64,000 nucleotides of DNA. Source: Gnetum montanum (lineage: Eukaryota > Streptophyta > Gnetopsida > Gnetales > Gnetaceae). Shown here in pieces: positions 1 to 10,550 of this stretch. How positions within the stretch are numbered: position 1 is the stretch's first letter; every line of letters starts with the position of its first letter. The DNA lies in the NCBI GenBank assembly GCA_015680685.1, contig MNCI01035767.1:348757-412756 (forward strand). The letters run 5' to 3'. A program made the position numbers and the translations under genes. The notes below the pieces were generated by a model. That model ran no database searches. It was not told the origin of the DNA and worked only from the letters and a program-made list of their open reading frames with translations.

Positions 1-1014
1 AATGGTTAGGGTGTGACATCAAGGGGACTTGTGGATTCTCTTTGGTGACATCTGTGGGAGTTATCATGCAATTTGGTTGTACTAAGATCCTTGTAGATCT
101 AATGAAAAATGGGAGTAAGAGTAATCAAAAGGGCACTTCAACATCAAAAGTTGTTCTAGGGGATCCCACTGGAAACACATGCACCCATGCCTGAAGGTTG
201 GTGGCTTCTCTGGATTCAGTAAAGTGAAGAAAAAAAAGACAAGTTCCATAAAACAAAAACATCACTCCTCCCTTGTACTAAACGCCAAGTGATCGTATGC
301 CTTGTTGTTATGGTACTCTCATAGTTGTTCATCATGGAATAAAACAATGCGATGTCACTGTTTAGAAGGATGGACTTGGTCCTAATTTTGGAATGATGGG
401 ATAATGACACCGTAATCATGCTTTTCAAGCAAGATTCATTGTGCCTCGAGTCAGTTACCTCATGTCCCAATCTCTATGATCCCTTTCTATACTTCATCTC
501 ATCTCACTATTCGTGTAATTGTAGCTCGTGTCTCGTGCAACATAAAACGTTCATCTCATTCCGGTGATATTTACATGTGTGTGTTTTGTGGAGTTAGTGC
601 ATATTACAATTATCCCTTCTAGTGCCCATGGACACTTTAAGTGTGATTACACGAGGGCATAATATGTTGAAACCTGCTTTGGGGAGGACCCACTTATGTA
701 ATTTTGTTGTAATCTCCATTAATTCTCTAGCTAGAACATACAATTTCTTACCCTCAGCTTGATTTTCATAAATTTCTTTCCCATTTATTAACCCTCAAAA
801 CTTTAACGTTCCAATGTACCATTACATTCCCTTTTCTTCATAACCGCCAAAGTTTTAATTGTTCAATTCACATCCTTATCATTTAGAGTGCCTCTCGAAT
901 TCATGCAATTACCCTTGAATATGTTAATCTTTGCTCATGTCCTCGTTTTATACAAATAATTTCAAGAAAATCATTAAAAATTCGGTCTTTTTCAGGTGTC
1001 TCACTATAGTTTGG
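1..1014 (+). other. Element A spacer before the 3' ORF, non-coding
   Basis: No credible coding frame is seen. The first 200 bases repeat nearly unchanged at 8896-9090 in element C. The stretch around 625-710 (GGGGAGGACCCACTT) recurs at 9545-9620, at 40445-40525, inverted at 25700-25790 and inverted at 63960-64000, so it is a family landmark between the coding part and the 3' end. Confidence 0.7.
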
Positions 1015-1140
1015 ATGAGATATCGCGTATGCGATATCGCGTTCCACGTGATATTGCGTACGCGATATCGCATCCCCTTTTCCTATAAATAGGAATCCCC
1101 GTTGCAACACTTAGCTTCATTTGGCCATTTACGCGGGGGG
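1015..1140 (+). promoter_or_regulatory. U3-like promoter block inside element A
   Basis: A cluster of GATATCGC-type palindromes (1018-1075) is followed by a TATA box, CCTATAAATAGG, at 1082-1093. This is the layout of the U3 regions of the LTRs in this window, such as 4580-4655. It starts with GGATGAGATATCGCG, close to an LTR start, but no LTR 3' end follows. It lies about 470 bases upstream of the 3' ORF start. It may be a fragment of another LTR or a captured internal promoter. It is absent from the same place in element C. Confidence 0.5.
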
Positions 1141-1556
1141 AATTTTTGAATTTTTTCTCTGCTACTTGCGAGTGAATGACCCTTGCTTTTTCACTTATAT
1201 CTCGCGCGCTGGTACTCCGATTTTAATTCCGTTTGAAGCTACTTGAACCCGGAGTGTTTAGTTTAGTCGTGGGGGAGAGACACTTGCCGAAAAGTGCATA
1301 GCTTTTTTGAAATTTAACATCGCCCAAAGGACATCAATTAGGGTAATTAATGCTAACACTTAGAAACATTGTGCCAAACATTATATAACCCTCAAGTATA
1401 TCAGGAGATTAAAATGAAAACCCACCTAAGTCATAGAACTCGTTATCATAATTTTCGGGCACAATCACACAATAACATACGATCTTGATTTAAGGCTAGT
1501 AAGGTATAACTTGATTTCCTAAACAACCTTACTAACGTTGGCCCGTGTGATTGCAG

Positions 1557-4306
1557 ATGGCCCCGAAACGTTCACAGCCGAAGAGTCCTAACCAAGGTGG
1601 AGCAAAAAAACCTCGAAAAGGNCGAAGAGTCCTAACCAAGGTGGAGCAAAAAAACCTCGAAAAGGTAGAAGGCAAGGCCCTGCCGAACAACATAACGAAT
1701 AGGAGGTGCATTCATTCAGCATCCATCAAGAAGAACCTCCTACCAGACGATTCGGGCAGGCAGAAGGAGGAGCTGCTGCGCCTGAACTGGGACAACAACT
1801 CATGTTGCCCCCAGAATGTGTTTAGGCTATCCACACAAAGTCCACAATTCCTTCTATAATTGTGGAACTTAACTTTGAATCTTTTGCAGAGTTCGCTCCT
1901 GAGGCTGTTAGGGATCACCTCAAAGGGTCTTCCTTATGGCCTGTCCTCTCTGAACAAGGTGCCTGGTACTTAGGAGAAATGTACCTATTCTAGCACAATA
2001 AGGAGTAAGGCACCATAGTCAATATTGGTGGTGTGACAGTAGATTTTTCTGCACAGGCGATTTCGAAGGTGTTAAACCTTCCAAATTCAAGCCCCCATGT
2101 TGCTCAGTTATCCACCCGATCAGACCCTGATGTGTGAAAGGATTGGCTAGAAAAGGCTTATGGTAGAGATAAAGCTTTTGGTGAGCTGACAACGGAAGAG
2201 AGAGTTCATTTCAAAATCGAAACCTATCACCTCTTCCCTACAAAAGGTTTAAAAAGAATATCAATGTATGCGGCAAGAGGATGTGCAGTGTTGATGGGAA
2301 AGGTTAACGCTAACCTTCCTCATCTATATTTGACGGAGATCCTAAGGCAATTCGAAGAACGGAAGACAGGGAAAATGGCACTCCCTTTTCCCTGCCTTAT
2401 CAGAAAACTGTGCTATCGGGCTGGCATTTGGGGATACACAAATGATGTCCTCTGAAAGGCCCAAAATGTTTCTTATGCTGAATTATTAAAGATGCCAACT
2501 CCACGAAAGAGCACTAGTGAAGAGCTGGGACCTGATGAAGAAGATGAAGAAGAAATGGCTGGAACCCCTACAACTCAACTTGCAGGACCCAGTCAACCTC
2601 CAGCCACAGGTCCTAGCGAACAACAAGAAGCAGGACCTGGCACAAGCCAGGATCAGCCGCCGCTGCAAGACTATAGACCGTCGATGAGCCATTTGAGGGC
2701 CATCACCGAGACGGTTAGTTGGGGAAGTCATGATGACGCCAATCTCTTCCGCGTCATCGATGATGCTAGCCAGCCTATGATTTTAGTAGATCACACATGG
2801 GGTGAGTTGTCAATGCAAACAGGAGGAGGGGAAAGCAGATGGTCACAACAAATCTCTGGACACGCGGCATCTTTTCAAGTGCAATTAGAGACTGGTGAAG
2901 GGGCCACTGTGGTGGTCATGCAACACTAGGATGCCGCAGGAGCTGCTAAAGTGGTCGCTGACCACATCAAGGAGTCTTTTAACGAACCTGTTGTGCCACC
3001 GGTAGATCTTTCAGGAGCACAGGATGCTCAAACTATTGCCGAAACCTCAATGACTCCTGCGGAACATGAGGATGTGTTGGACAAATTGCTTCAAACAGGA
3101 CAAGTTCTGACATCCCTGTTTGACATCCCCCAGGATATAACGACAATTCAGTCAGACCTCATTTCCACAAAAGGGAAGCTGGTCATATCCGAAGTAAGGG
3201 TAGAGCATGCTGAAGCTGAAGTGCAGAAACTACAAGAGCAGCTCTTGGCCTTACAAGCAGCGTAGCGAGATCCTTTGCAATTGGTTCCCGCAGACCAGCT
3301 AGACAATTTTAAAATCGAGCAACTAACAAAATTAATTGCAGAAAACAAGAAGGTGGCAGAAGAAAAGGAGACAGCCACTTGGGATGCCTCTGCAGCAAAG
3401 GCGCAAACTCATGCGCATCTTAAGGCACTCAAGGCCTTGCAAGAAGAGAATAAGCAGTTGGTTGCAGATAACCTTCGGTTGACTTCTGTGGAGAAGCAAA
3501 AGAATGTTCTTGATGAACACTTTCATCAGCTGTGAGAACAATTCATTCAAGTCAACTGAGATGTAAGCCGTTTAGCCAGAGAAAATCGAACCCTCTCAAT
3601 GGAGGAGGTACGCGCTGTTCGACAGAAATCAGCCATCGAAATTAGCGCGTGGCAGAATGAGGCTAAACGACATGAGAAGCTGAAGGAGCATTTCCGTGAT
3701 CAGGCGGGGATGTATAAACAAATCCTGGAGAAGGAGATCCATATGGTCAAAGCTCAAATCAACAGCATCAGTGCCCAGCACACTGATTGGGGAGCCATAT
3801 TGGACACTTACGCCTATGCCCACCAGGCGGAAATTAAGAACCGGGACCTGCAGATCCAGGACTTAACTGAATACATGGAGTTGGCAAACCTTCGATATGC
3901 CAACTTGGCCATGTTAACAGCAGGATGCCCGAGGTCAGAGCTCGAGTAGCAAGTAGCTTCCACCCACAACAAATATGAAGCAGAATTTGCAGAACGAAAG
4001 CAGTTGGCTGAAAAATTAGATGTTGCAAATTCTGAACTTGCGGTGGTAAAAGAAAGCTACCAAGGATAAAAATATGTGGCAACCGACTTGGCTCGACAGC
4101 TAATAGAACTTCACGAATACAAAGACAAAGCCAGAGCCTTTAAAGAGGAACGACAGGTGTTCGCGGCGTGGTATGTCAAAGCCAATCAGATGTTCCCGCA
4201 ACTACCTTGTCCGTGGGAGGTGTTGACTCCATCAAACATCAGAGCATCAGCATGGATGGCACAAGACCCCTGGATCAAAGAGGAGAAGCTCCAGGCTATT
4301 CTTTAG
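1557..4306 (+). pseudogene. 3' ORF of element A: plant-transposon-protein-like domain plus long coiled coil, decayed
   Basis: The ORF starts at ATG 1557, directly after an acceptor-like TTGCAG. It begins with a basic Pro/Lys/Gln-rich stretch. A region at about 1875-2455 resembles the plant transposon protein domain (Pfam Transposase_32, from memory) found beside Athila-like elements: VTVDFSAQAISKVLNL, a HLFPTKG stretch, and the end LPFPCLIRKLCYRAGIWG. An acidic Pro/Gln-rich linker (2492-2680) and a long alpha-helical, Glu/Gln/Lys-rich coiled coil (about 2950-4180) follow, then a conserved tail ending KEEKLQAIL. The whole ORF keeps one frame except for a 44-base duplication at 1579-1665. About a dozen in-frame stops remain, mostly explained by CAG, CAA or CGA turning into stops. 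Undamaged length would be about 900 residues. Its position after the internal region and before the LTR is where Athila elements carry an env-like ORF, but no membrane segment is evident. Function unknown. Confidence 0.65.
1579..1665 (+). repeat. 44-bp tandem duplication containing an unresolved base
   Basis: The unit beginning CGAAGAGTCCTAACC occurs twice head to tail, at 1579-1622 and 1623-1665. The only N in the neighbourhood (1622) sits at the junction. Because 44 is not a multiple of three, it alone shifts the 3' ORF frame; the rest of the ORF is in the frame expected without it. It may be an assembly artefact. Confidence 0.8.
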
Positions 4307-4545
4307 TGTCATCCACCTTCAAAGCTTGGAGCACATGACAAAGGGAAAGCACCCATGGAGGAGCCACCGCCACCAGGAACTACATGAGTTCCAAATTTTT
4401 GTAGTTGTAGCATTTTTTCTCTGTGTTGTGTCTTCCCACACTGCGGCATTAGTCCAGTTATTTTTTCCAGTTAATAATCCCATACCTATCCATTGTGTAA
4501 TCGCTAAAGCTTGTTCTCCTTGTAACTCAAGGATGAGTTTTTATT

Positions 4546-4559
4546 CAGTCGTGGGGGTA
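4546..4559 (+). promoter_or_regulatory. Polypurine tract of element A
   Basis: AGTCGTGGGGGTA abuts the LTR start TGATGAG. The same G-run plus TA precedes the LTRs at 10551 and 41257 and, inverted, those ending at 21864 and 63254. It is the expected plus-strand primer site. Confidence 0.7.
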
Positions 4560-5519
4560 TGATGAGACGCGGTTCGCACAGGCCACACGATATCGCATCT
4601 TTCCCTACGATATCGCATACACGATATCGCAGTCCACCGCCATGTCTATAAATAAGAGGCGGCTCTCCCTTATTCGGGATCCCAGTTTTAGAGTAGCGAA
4701 GCTCTAGTAGTTTGATCCCTCCAGAGTTAGAATTTTTCTCGTGTCTGCCCGCAGTGTGGTGAATGTAATTGTACGGTGTCTTTATTCGAGTGTGCCGTAC
4801 TTGGACACGCACATGACCGGCAATAAAGATCGAGATTACTTCATCATTGCAGCATTCACTTAGTTTATTTATTTGTTATTTATTTAATGTTATTTATTGC
4901 TTTCATAGCGCGGTGTGAGTACGACTTGACTACGAGCATCTACGGGTGTGTACGGCTAGTTAAGGAATCGGTTACTCATCGTGATTAGTCTCTCACCCTT
5001 AAACTCCTAGAAGCGGAACGAGTATGACTTGATTACGAGCATTTAAGTGTGACTACTTGGTAGCCCAGTGGTGTAGCTAGGGGGATCTACGCTTGGTAAC
5101 CCAGTGGCGTATTTGGGGTCTGCGCTTGGTAATCCCAGTGGCGTACCTAGGCCTATGCTTGGTAGTCCTAGTGGCAGTCGTGCACGAAGTCCAAGATGTG
5201 TACGGTTGATCAAGGAATCGGTTGCTCATCACACTTAGGCTAGATTAGATTTTCTTCCTCTTTTCCTCTTAGCTTAGATTAGTTAACATTATTTTCCACT
5301 GCCTTCAGGAGTAGCGTAGAATTAGAACACATCATACACCTCATCTAGACTAAACCATACGTGACATATGCAAAACTAGTCTATATGGGAAGACAACGAA
5401 CTACGACCTAAGGCTAACTATCTAGGTGCCATGACTAGTCCATCTGCGGAGTTCGACCGGATCGCACGTGCAACACTCGTTTCATATGGTTGAGTGTAGG
5501 GGTACCTCGCCACTCATCA
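4560..5519 (+). repeat. 3' LTR of element A (L1), 960 bp
   Basis: The LTR starts TGATGAGACGCGG and ends CGCCACTCATCA. U3 holds three GATATCGCA copies (about 4587-4632), then a TATAAATA box at about 4646. An AATAAAG polyadenylation-type signal lies near 4822. A cluster of near-repeats of CTTGGTAACCCAGTGGCGTA lies at 5053-5175. The last 100 bases (GTTGAGTGTAGGGGTACCT) are shared by every LTR of this family in the window. Confidence 0.85.
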
Positions 5520-6375
5520 CTTGACATTGGACCCTTAACATCAGACCCTCGATATCAGATACGTGATATCACAACCTAGATAACAATATCGAATACACGA
5601 TATTGTGATTCTTGTGTAAGCCTATAAATACACATTTGGACGCACAGGAAGGGGGGAGTCAATAAGTAAGTGTAGGAATAGAATCTCTTTTATCACTTTT
5701 TAGTTAATTTCAATTTTTCCCTAGTGTATGCCCGTAGTGTGATGATTGTAATTGTATGGAACCTTTATTCGAGTGTGACGTACTTGGACACACACATGAT
5801 CAACAATAAAGATCAAGATTACTCCATCATTGTAGCATCCACTTAGCTCTTAATTCCCTTAATTGTTATTGTTATTTATTGTTTTCTTAATTAATATTTC
5901 TTTACCGTTGTTTACGATTCCTATTGTTAGTTGTGGAATAAGTACAATTGAATTACGAACATTTAAGTGTAACTACTTGGTAACATAGTAGTGTATCTAG
6001 GATTGCTCAAGTAATATACACTTGGTAATCCTAGAAGTAGTACACGAGGTCCAAGATGCACATAGATGATTAAGGATGGATGCTCATCACACTTAGGCCA
6101 ACCTAGACTTCATTTCCTAGTGCTTGTTAATTTAATTTAGATTATTTTCCATTGTCTCTAGGAGTAGCCTAGTGTTAGAAGTCATATCAAACTCCTCACT
6201 CTAGACTAAACCATACATGACAAAGCAAATACTAGTCCAGGTGGGAAGATAGCGAATTGCGATCAACATGTAACTATCTAGATACCACAACTAGCCTGTC
6301 TGCAAAGTTCAACCGGATCATGCATGAATGCTCATATTTGTATGGTTGAGTGTAGGGGTACCTAGCCACTCATCA
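5520..6375 (+). repeat. 5' LTR of element C (L2), slightly truncated
   Basis: It aligns with 10575-11471: GACCCT-rich start, GATATC repeats, CCTATAAATACACATTTG near 5620, TCTCTTTTATCACTTTTTAG, and the shared end GGTACCTAGCCACTCATCA. Compared with the 3' LTR it lacks the first 24 bases or so and an internal stretch of about 40 bases. It touches L1 directly. Confidence 0.8.
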
Positions 6376-6376
6376 T

Positions 6377-6394
6377 TAGCACCATTGCCAAGGA
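6377..6394 (+). promoter_or_regulatory. Primer binding site, tRNA-Asp type (element C)
   Basis: TAGCACCATTGCCAAGGA directly follows the 5' LTR. It is a mutated version of the site in E (TGGCGTCGTTTCCGAGGA, 35826-35843). It fits the tRNA-Asp primer site known for Athila-like elements. Confidence 0.6.
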
Positions 6395-6507
6395 TGGTGC
6401 TAGTTATCTAGATTAGTTATATCATCCAAGATCATTGTAAAAAATCCTTGATGATATACCTTTTAGAAAGAAACTAATTGTAAATAAGCCACACACAATT
6501 CATCACA

Positions 6508-8300
6508 ATGTCTCTCTCACAAGACTATGACAATGCAACAACTAGTAAGGAAATTCATTGGAGAACCAACAAATTATATGATGATGAAGACAAATTTTGG
6601 AGTACTCAATCTTATGTAGGGGTCTCCTATGCACATAAACAAAGACAACATTGTCCCAACTCACAAACTCATAACCTACCTAGTGATGATGAAGCCCTGC
6701 TATCCACTAAGAACCTAATGTATATACAAGAGGTTGTTCAAATATCTTGCAAGCATCATAAGGAAAGTCGTCTACCCAGGCTTGATTTAAACAACTTTTC
6801 CAAGTTTTCAAGAGGCTATGATTTAGATCCGAAACATCATTTACAAGCCTTGCATGATGCCTATGTATGGAAAAATATTGATAATGGGTGGCAAAAACTT
6901 AAGATTTTTCCTACAACACTCATTGGCCAAGAAAAAATATGGTACAATTCCTTAAGACCAAAATCAATTTGACATTGGCCAATAATGGTAGAACTCTTTA
7001 ATGAAAGATATTAAACTTATGCAAGAGTGTCAGCCTTGAGGAAACAAATCCAAGAGTGGAAATAAGCACAACATGAACCTTTGGACATGGCCTTAGAAAG
7101 ATATTATTCATTGTTAAATAATTGCACAGGCCATGGATTCTCCAAGAAAAGGCTAATGTACCATATCATGGATGGGCTCTGTAATGAAACAAGGGAAACC
7201 CTAGGGATGTATGCTCCAGGTCAACTATATGAACTATGGACCCATAAATTCCAAGAGCTTATTAAGTGAGTAGCAAAAGAAGAAAGAGAAATGACTAAAT
7301 GGGAGAATGTTGAAATCTCTCAACAGGACCAAAATCTCAAATTAGCAAAGGTCCATGATCATGAAGATGAGAAATCAACTCACCTCAAGGAGGTGGAATC
7401 ATCTTTGCCAATACTACAATCACTAGATGAAATTGAGACAAAGATCAATAAGATGATGGAATGGATACATGAAAAATGTGGAGAATATGCCAACACTATT
7501 AGAGGTAGAACCATGATGAACCAAGGAACAGGATAGAACATCACTAGACAATCGAAAAGAAGGGTTGAAGAGAATAAGGATAAGAACTCAACTACCAATC
7601 ATATGTATCAATGTAATATTTTCCTGTATGATCACCCCAAAGGCCAATGTCCAATCTTGTCACATTTACATGAGCATTGGGGAGGAATGTTACATCCAGA
7701 TTTCATACACAAATACGGGGTTCAACCACAGTGGAAAAAAACCTAGTCCTGGGGAAGGCCACCATCAAACTAGTCACACCCTTTCTACCATTTGAACCTA
7801 AGAACTTATTATGCTCAGCATCATATTTTCCCAACTAGGTCAACATCCCCTATCTCACCACATCATTATCATTCTCCTAAGTACTATCAACCCATGTTCT
7901 TTCCCAAAAGATCACCACCTCATGTTCCTTGCACTTCTCCTCACCCTTAATATTCTCACCCTTCACCTCCTTTTACATCACCACCAATAGTACCAAAAGG
8001 TTTTGCACCACAGCATCACAAACGTTACTTGTGCTACTACTATCAACCCCAGTGGGAATCCTTCACAACGTTGAAAGCATCCTTTCTTTAGGCATGGCCA
8101 AAGAAAGAGACAACACGCTTTCGAAACCACTACATCCTCCAACCCAGCACAAGTCCAGCATTGCGATGCATCTTCCTCCTTGAACATAATGCCTCCTATT
8201 ACCTTATCAAGGCCACCAATCAATACTCCAACTGCCATGCAGCCCAATGAATATAACCACATAGGGAGACATATTGATCCTGCATACCATCTTACAGTCA
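6508..8300 (+). pseudogene. Gag of element C, decayed
   Basis: The start MSLSQDYDNATTSKEIHW parallels the start of Gag in element H. The capsid-like retrotransposon Gag domain covers about 6760-7270: DLDPKHHLQALHDAYV, then LFNERY, then PLDMALERYYSLL. It is followed by a charged helical stretch and a zinc-knuckle-like segment near 7609-7650 (CNIFLYDHPKGQC, with the second Cys lost), then a Pro/His/Tyr-rich tail to about 8300. The frame is constant from 6508 to the knuckle; breaks are in-frame stops such as the TGA at about 6970 and the TAA at about 7012. The product would be the structural Gag. Too damaged to be functional. Confidence 0.75.
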
Positions 8301-8339
8301 CGGGTGCCATAGTGGCCCAACTTCTTATCAATTAACCAC

Positions 8340-9936
8340 ATCTTATAACTTTCCCCACTATGTTAACTTTAATAAAATGTGTGAACCCCAATTTGGGTAC
8401 ATTCCAAACACCCCATCAAAAGAAACCCAATGCTTTGGATATGACCAGATCCCAATATTTCCAAAATGCATGGATCCCAACCTTCCATTTATTAATTCTC
8501 ACCATGATCAAAAGTTTAGTTATGGGGGATATCCTCCATTCTAACAAGAAGAATTAATAAATATTTTTCCTTTTCTTTAATTTTATAATTTTTTATTTTC
8601 CAGTTTTTCATCTTTCAATTTGTTGTTTTATCTTTTTATTTATTATTTTATTGTTTTATCTTTTTGAGGGTAATCTCATTGGTAAATAAAATACTCATGT
8701 GACCCATTGGTTAAGGTGTTGTTCTATGCTATCAAGTCTCAAGTGACTAATTATTTGGATAGTGAGCCCACAACATCCACCCACCCATTCTATTAATAAG
8801 AGGTTCTACTTTGGGTATGATAATATTCTTGTCATCATGAAAAATTAAAAGTAATTTTCTGTTCATTATGCCAAGAGTGAAGAATGATGGACTAACAAGG
8901 AATGGCCAGGGTGTGACATCAAGGGGACTTGTGGATTCTCTTTGGTAACATCTGCAGGTGCTATCATGCAGCCTAGTTGTACTAAGATCCTTGTAGATCT
9001 AATGAAAAATGGGAGTAAGAGTAATAAAGGCACTCAATAAAGAAACTCAATGCTATTCTAGGGGGTCCAATTGGAAAGACATGCACCCATGCTTGAAGGT
9101 TAGTGGCTTCTTTGGTTCACTATTGAAAGGAAGATAGTGCCAAAGAAGCTTGAAAAACAAATGTGCTATAGAGAAATTCCAAATCACTCCTACCTTGGAC
9201 AAAATGCCAAGTGATCATATGCCTTGTTGTCATGATGCTCTTCTGGTTGTTCATCCTTGGATGAAACAATGCGATGTCACTGATCGGTGAACTAGACTTG
9301 ATCATGATTCTAGAGCAACAAGCTAGTGACACATTAATCATACCCTACACCCAGGATTCATTGAGCCTTGGGTCAATTACCTTGTGTTCCAATCTCTACA
9401 ATCCCTTCTACGATTCGTTTCATCTCACTGTCTAAGTATTTCTAACTTGTGTCTTGTGTGGCATAGAATTCATACCTCATCGTAGTTGTATTTAACATGT
9501 GTGTGTTTTGTTGCATCAGTGTAAATTACATTTAACCCTTCTAGTGCCTATGGACATTTTAAGATGTGGTTACACAAGGGCATTATAGGTTGGAACCTAC
9601 TTTGGGAAGGATCCACTTGCGTGACTTTTGTAATTTGTACTTGTTGCACACCATCACATCATTTTATGCCCTCTGAGTACTTCATTGTCAAATCTATTCT
9701 TTTCTTTGTCATTATTTTATTAAACATTCCTCAAAACCATTACATGCCCTATTGTGTGTCACCTAAACAAATCAGGTCTAACATTAAACTTTTAGGGCAA
9801 CTTCCTTGAAAAATTTCTAACTCTAAAATCACACTAAGTAAAGAATTCAACATTTATTAAAGGTAATGAGTAAGGTATGAAATAATTGAACTTCTTTCAA
9901 TAACCTTACTAACAATTAATCTTTGTATGATTATAG
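8340..9936 (+). other. Non-coding spacer of element C where pol is missing
   Basis: No RT, RNase H or integrase motif is seen. AT-rich runs at 8560-8680 resemble the T-rich spacers of E (39360-39480) and F (55440-55640). Positions 8896-9600 match the start of this window, and 9840-9936 lead into the 3' ORF. Confidence 0.65.
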
Positions 9937-10308
9937 ATGGGCCCTAAAAGAGGACAACAAGGAGGACCTTCTTAAGATGCAATTGAGCATCCAAGGGGAG
10001 GTAGAGGCCAAGGACCTCATGTAGAACATGCAGAGCAGGAGGCACAATCATTTAGCATCCATTAGGGAACTCCTGTTACTACACAATCTAGCCAAGTAAA
10101 AGGTGGAGAGGTCAAGGCCCCAACCTATGAAGAGGAACAACGGCTATTTGCAGCATGGCATGTCAAGGCCAATCAAGTGTTCTTGTAGCTATCGTGTCCA
10201 TGGAAACTACCAACTCCATCAAACATTGGAACATCAGCATGGATGGCTCATAATCCTTGAATAAAAGAGGAGAAATATTAGGCGCTTCTTCAACGATATC
10301 AATGTTAG
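9937..10308 (+). pseudogene. Internally deleted 3' ORF of element C
   Basis: ATG 9937 (MGPKRGQQGG) matches the start of the element A 3' ORF. After about 60 codons the sequence jumps to the C-terminal tail (YEEEQRLFAAWHVKANQ, about 10121 onward), which in A lies more than 2 kb farther on. The whole transposon-protein-like domain and coiled coil are therefore gone. Several in-frame stops are present. Confidence 0.7.
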
Positions 10309-10550
10309 AAGCTTGGAGTGTAGGACAAAGGAAAGGCAGCCATGGAGGAGCCACTACCACCAAGAACCCCATGAGTTCCACAAGTTTTTTCTTTCGTGTC
10401 TATGTCCAAATTTTATTTTTTCCCATATTGCAACATGAAATAGTCCATGGTCATTGAATAATCTCATACCTGTCCCCTGTTTGTAATTGAATGAACTTGT
10501 TCCTCACTTTCTTTAACTCGAGGAAGAGTTATTATTCAGTCATGGAGGTA

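Larger units (their letters stand above)
1..5519 (+). mobile_element. Element A: 3' part of an Athila/Tat-type LTR retrotransposon
   Basis: The window opens inside the internal region of this element and reaches its complete 3' LTR (4560-5519). Positions 1-660 match the post-gag spacer of element C (8896-9600) and more loosely that of E (39780-40520). A large 3' ORF (1557-4306), a purine-rich tract and the LTR follow. The 5' LTR, gag and any pol lie left of the window, so whether A carried pol cannot be judged here. The family assignment rests on the related copies C, E, F and H in this window. Confidence 0.85.

Noticed and set aside
216-470. Open frame on the minus strand near the window start
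   Set aside because: It lies in the element A spacer that is shared with C and E as non-coding sequence; no family pattern.
1015-1140. Complete 5' LTR of a nested element
   Set aside because: Only a U3-like part is present; no LTR end or primer site follows.
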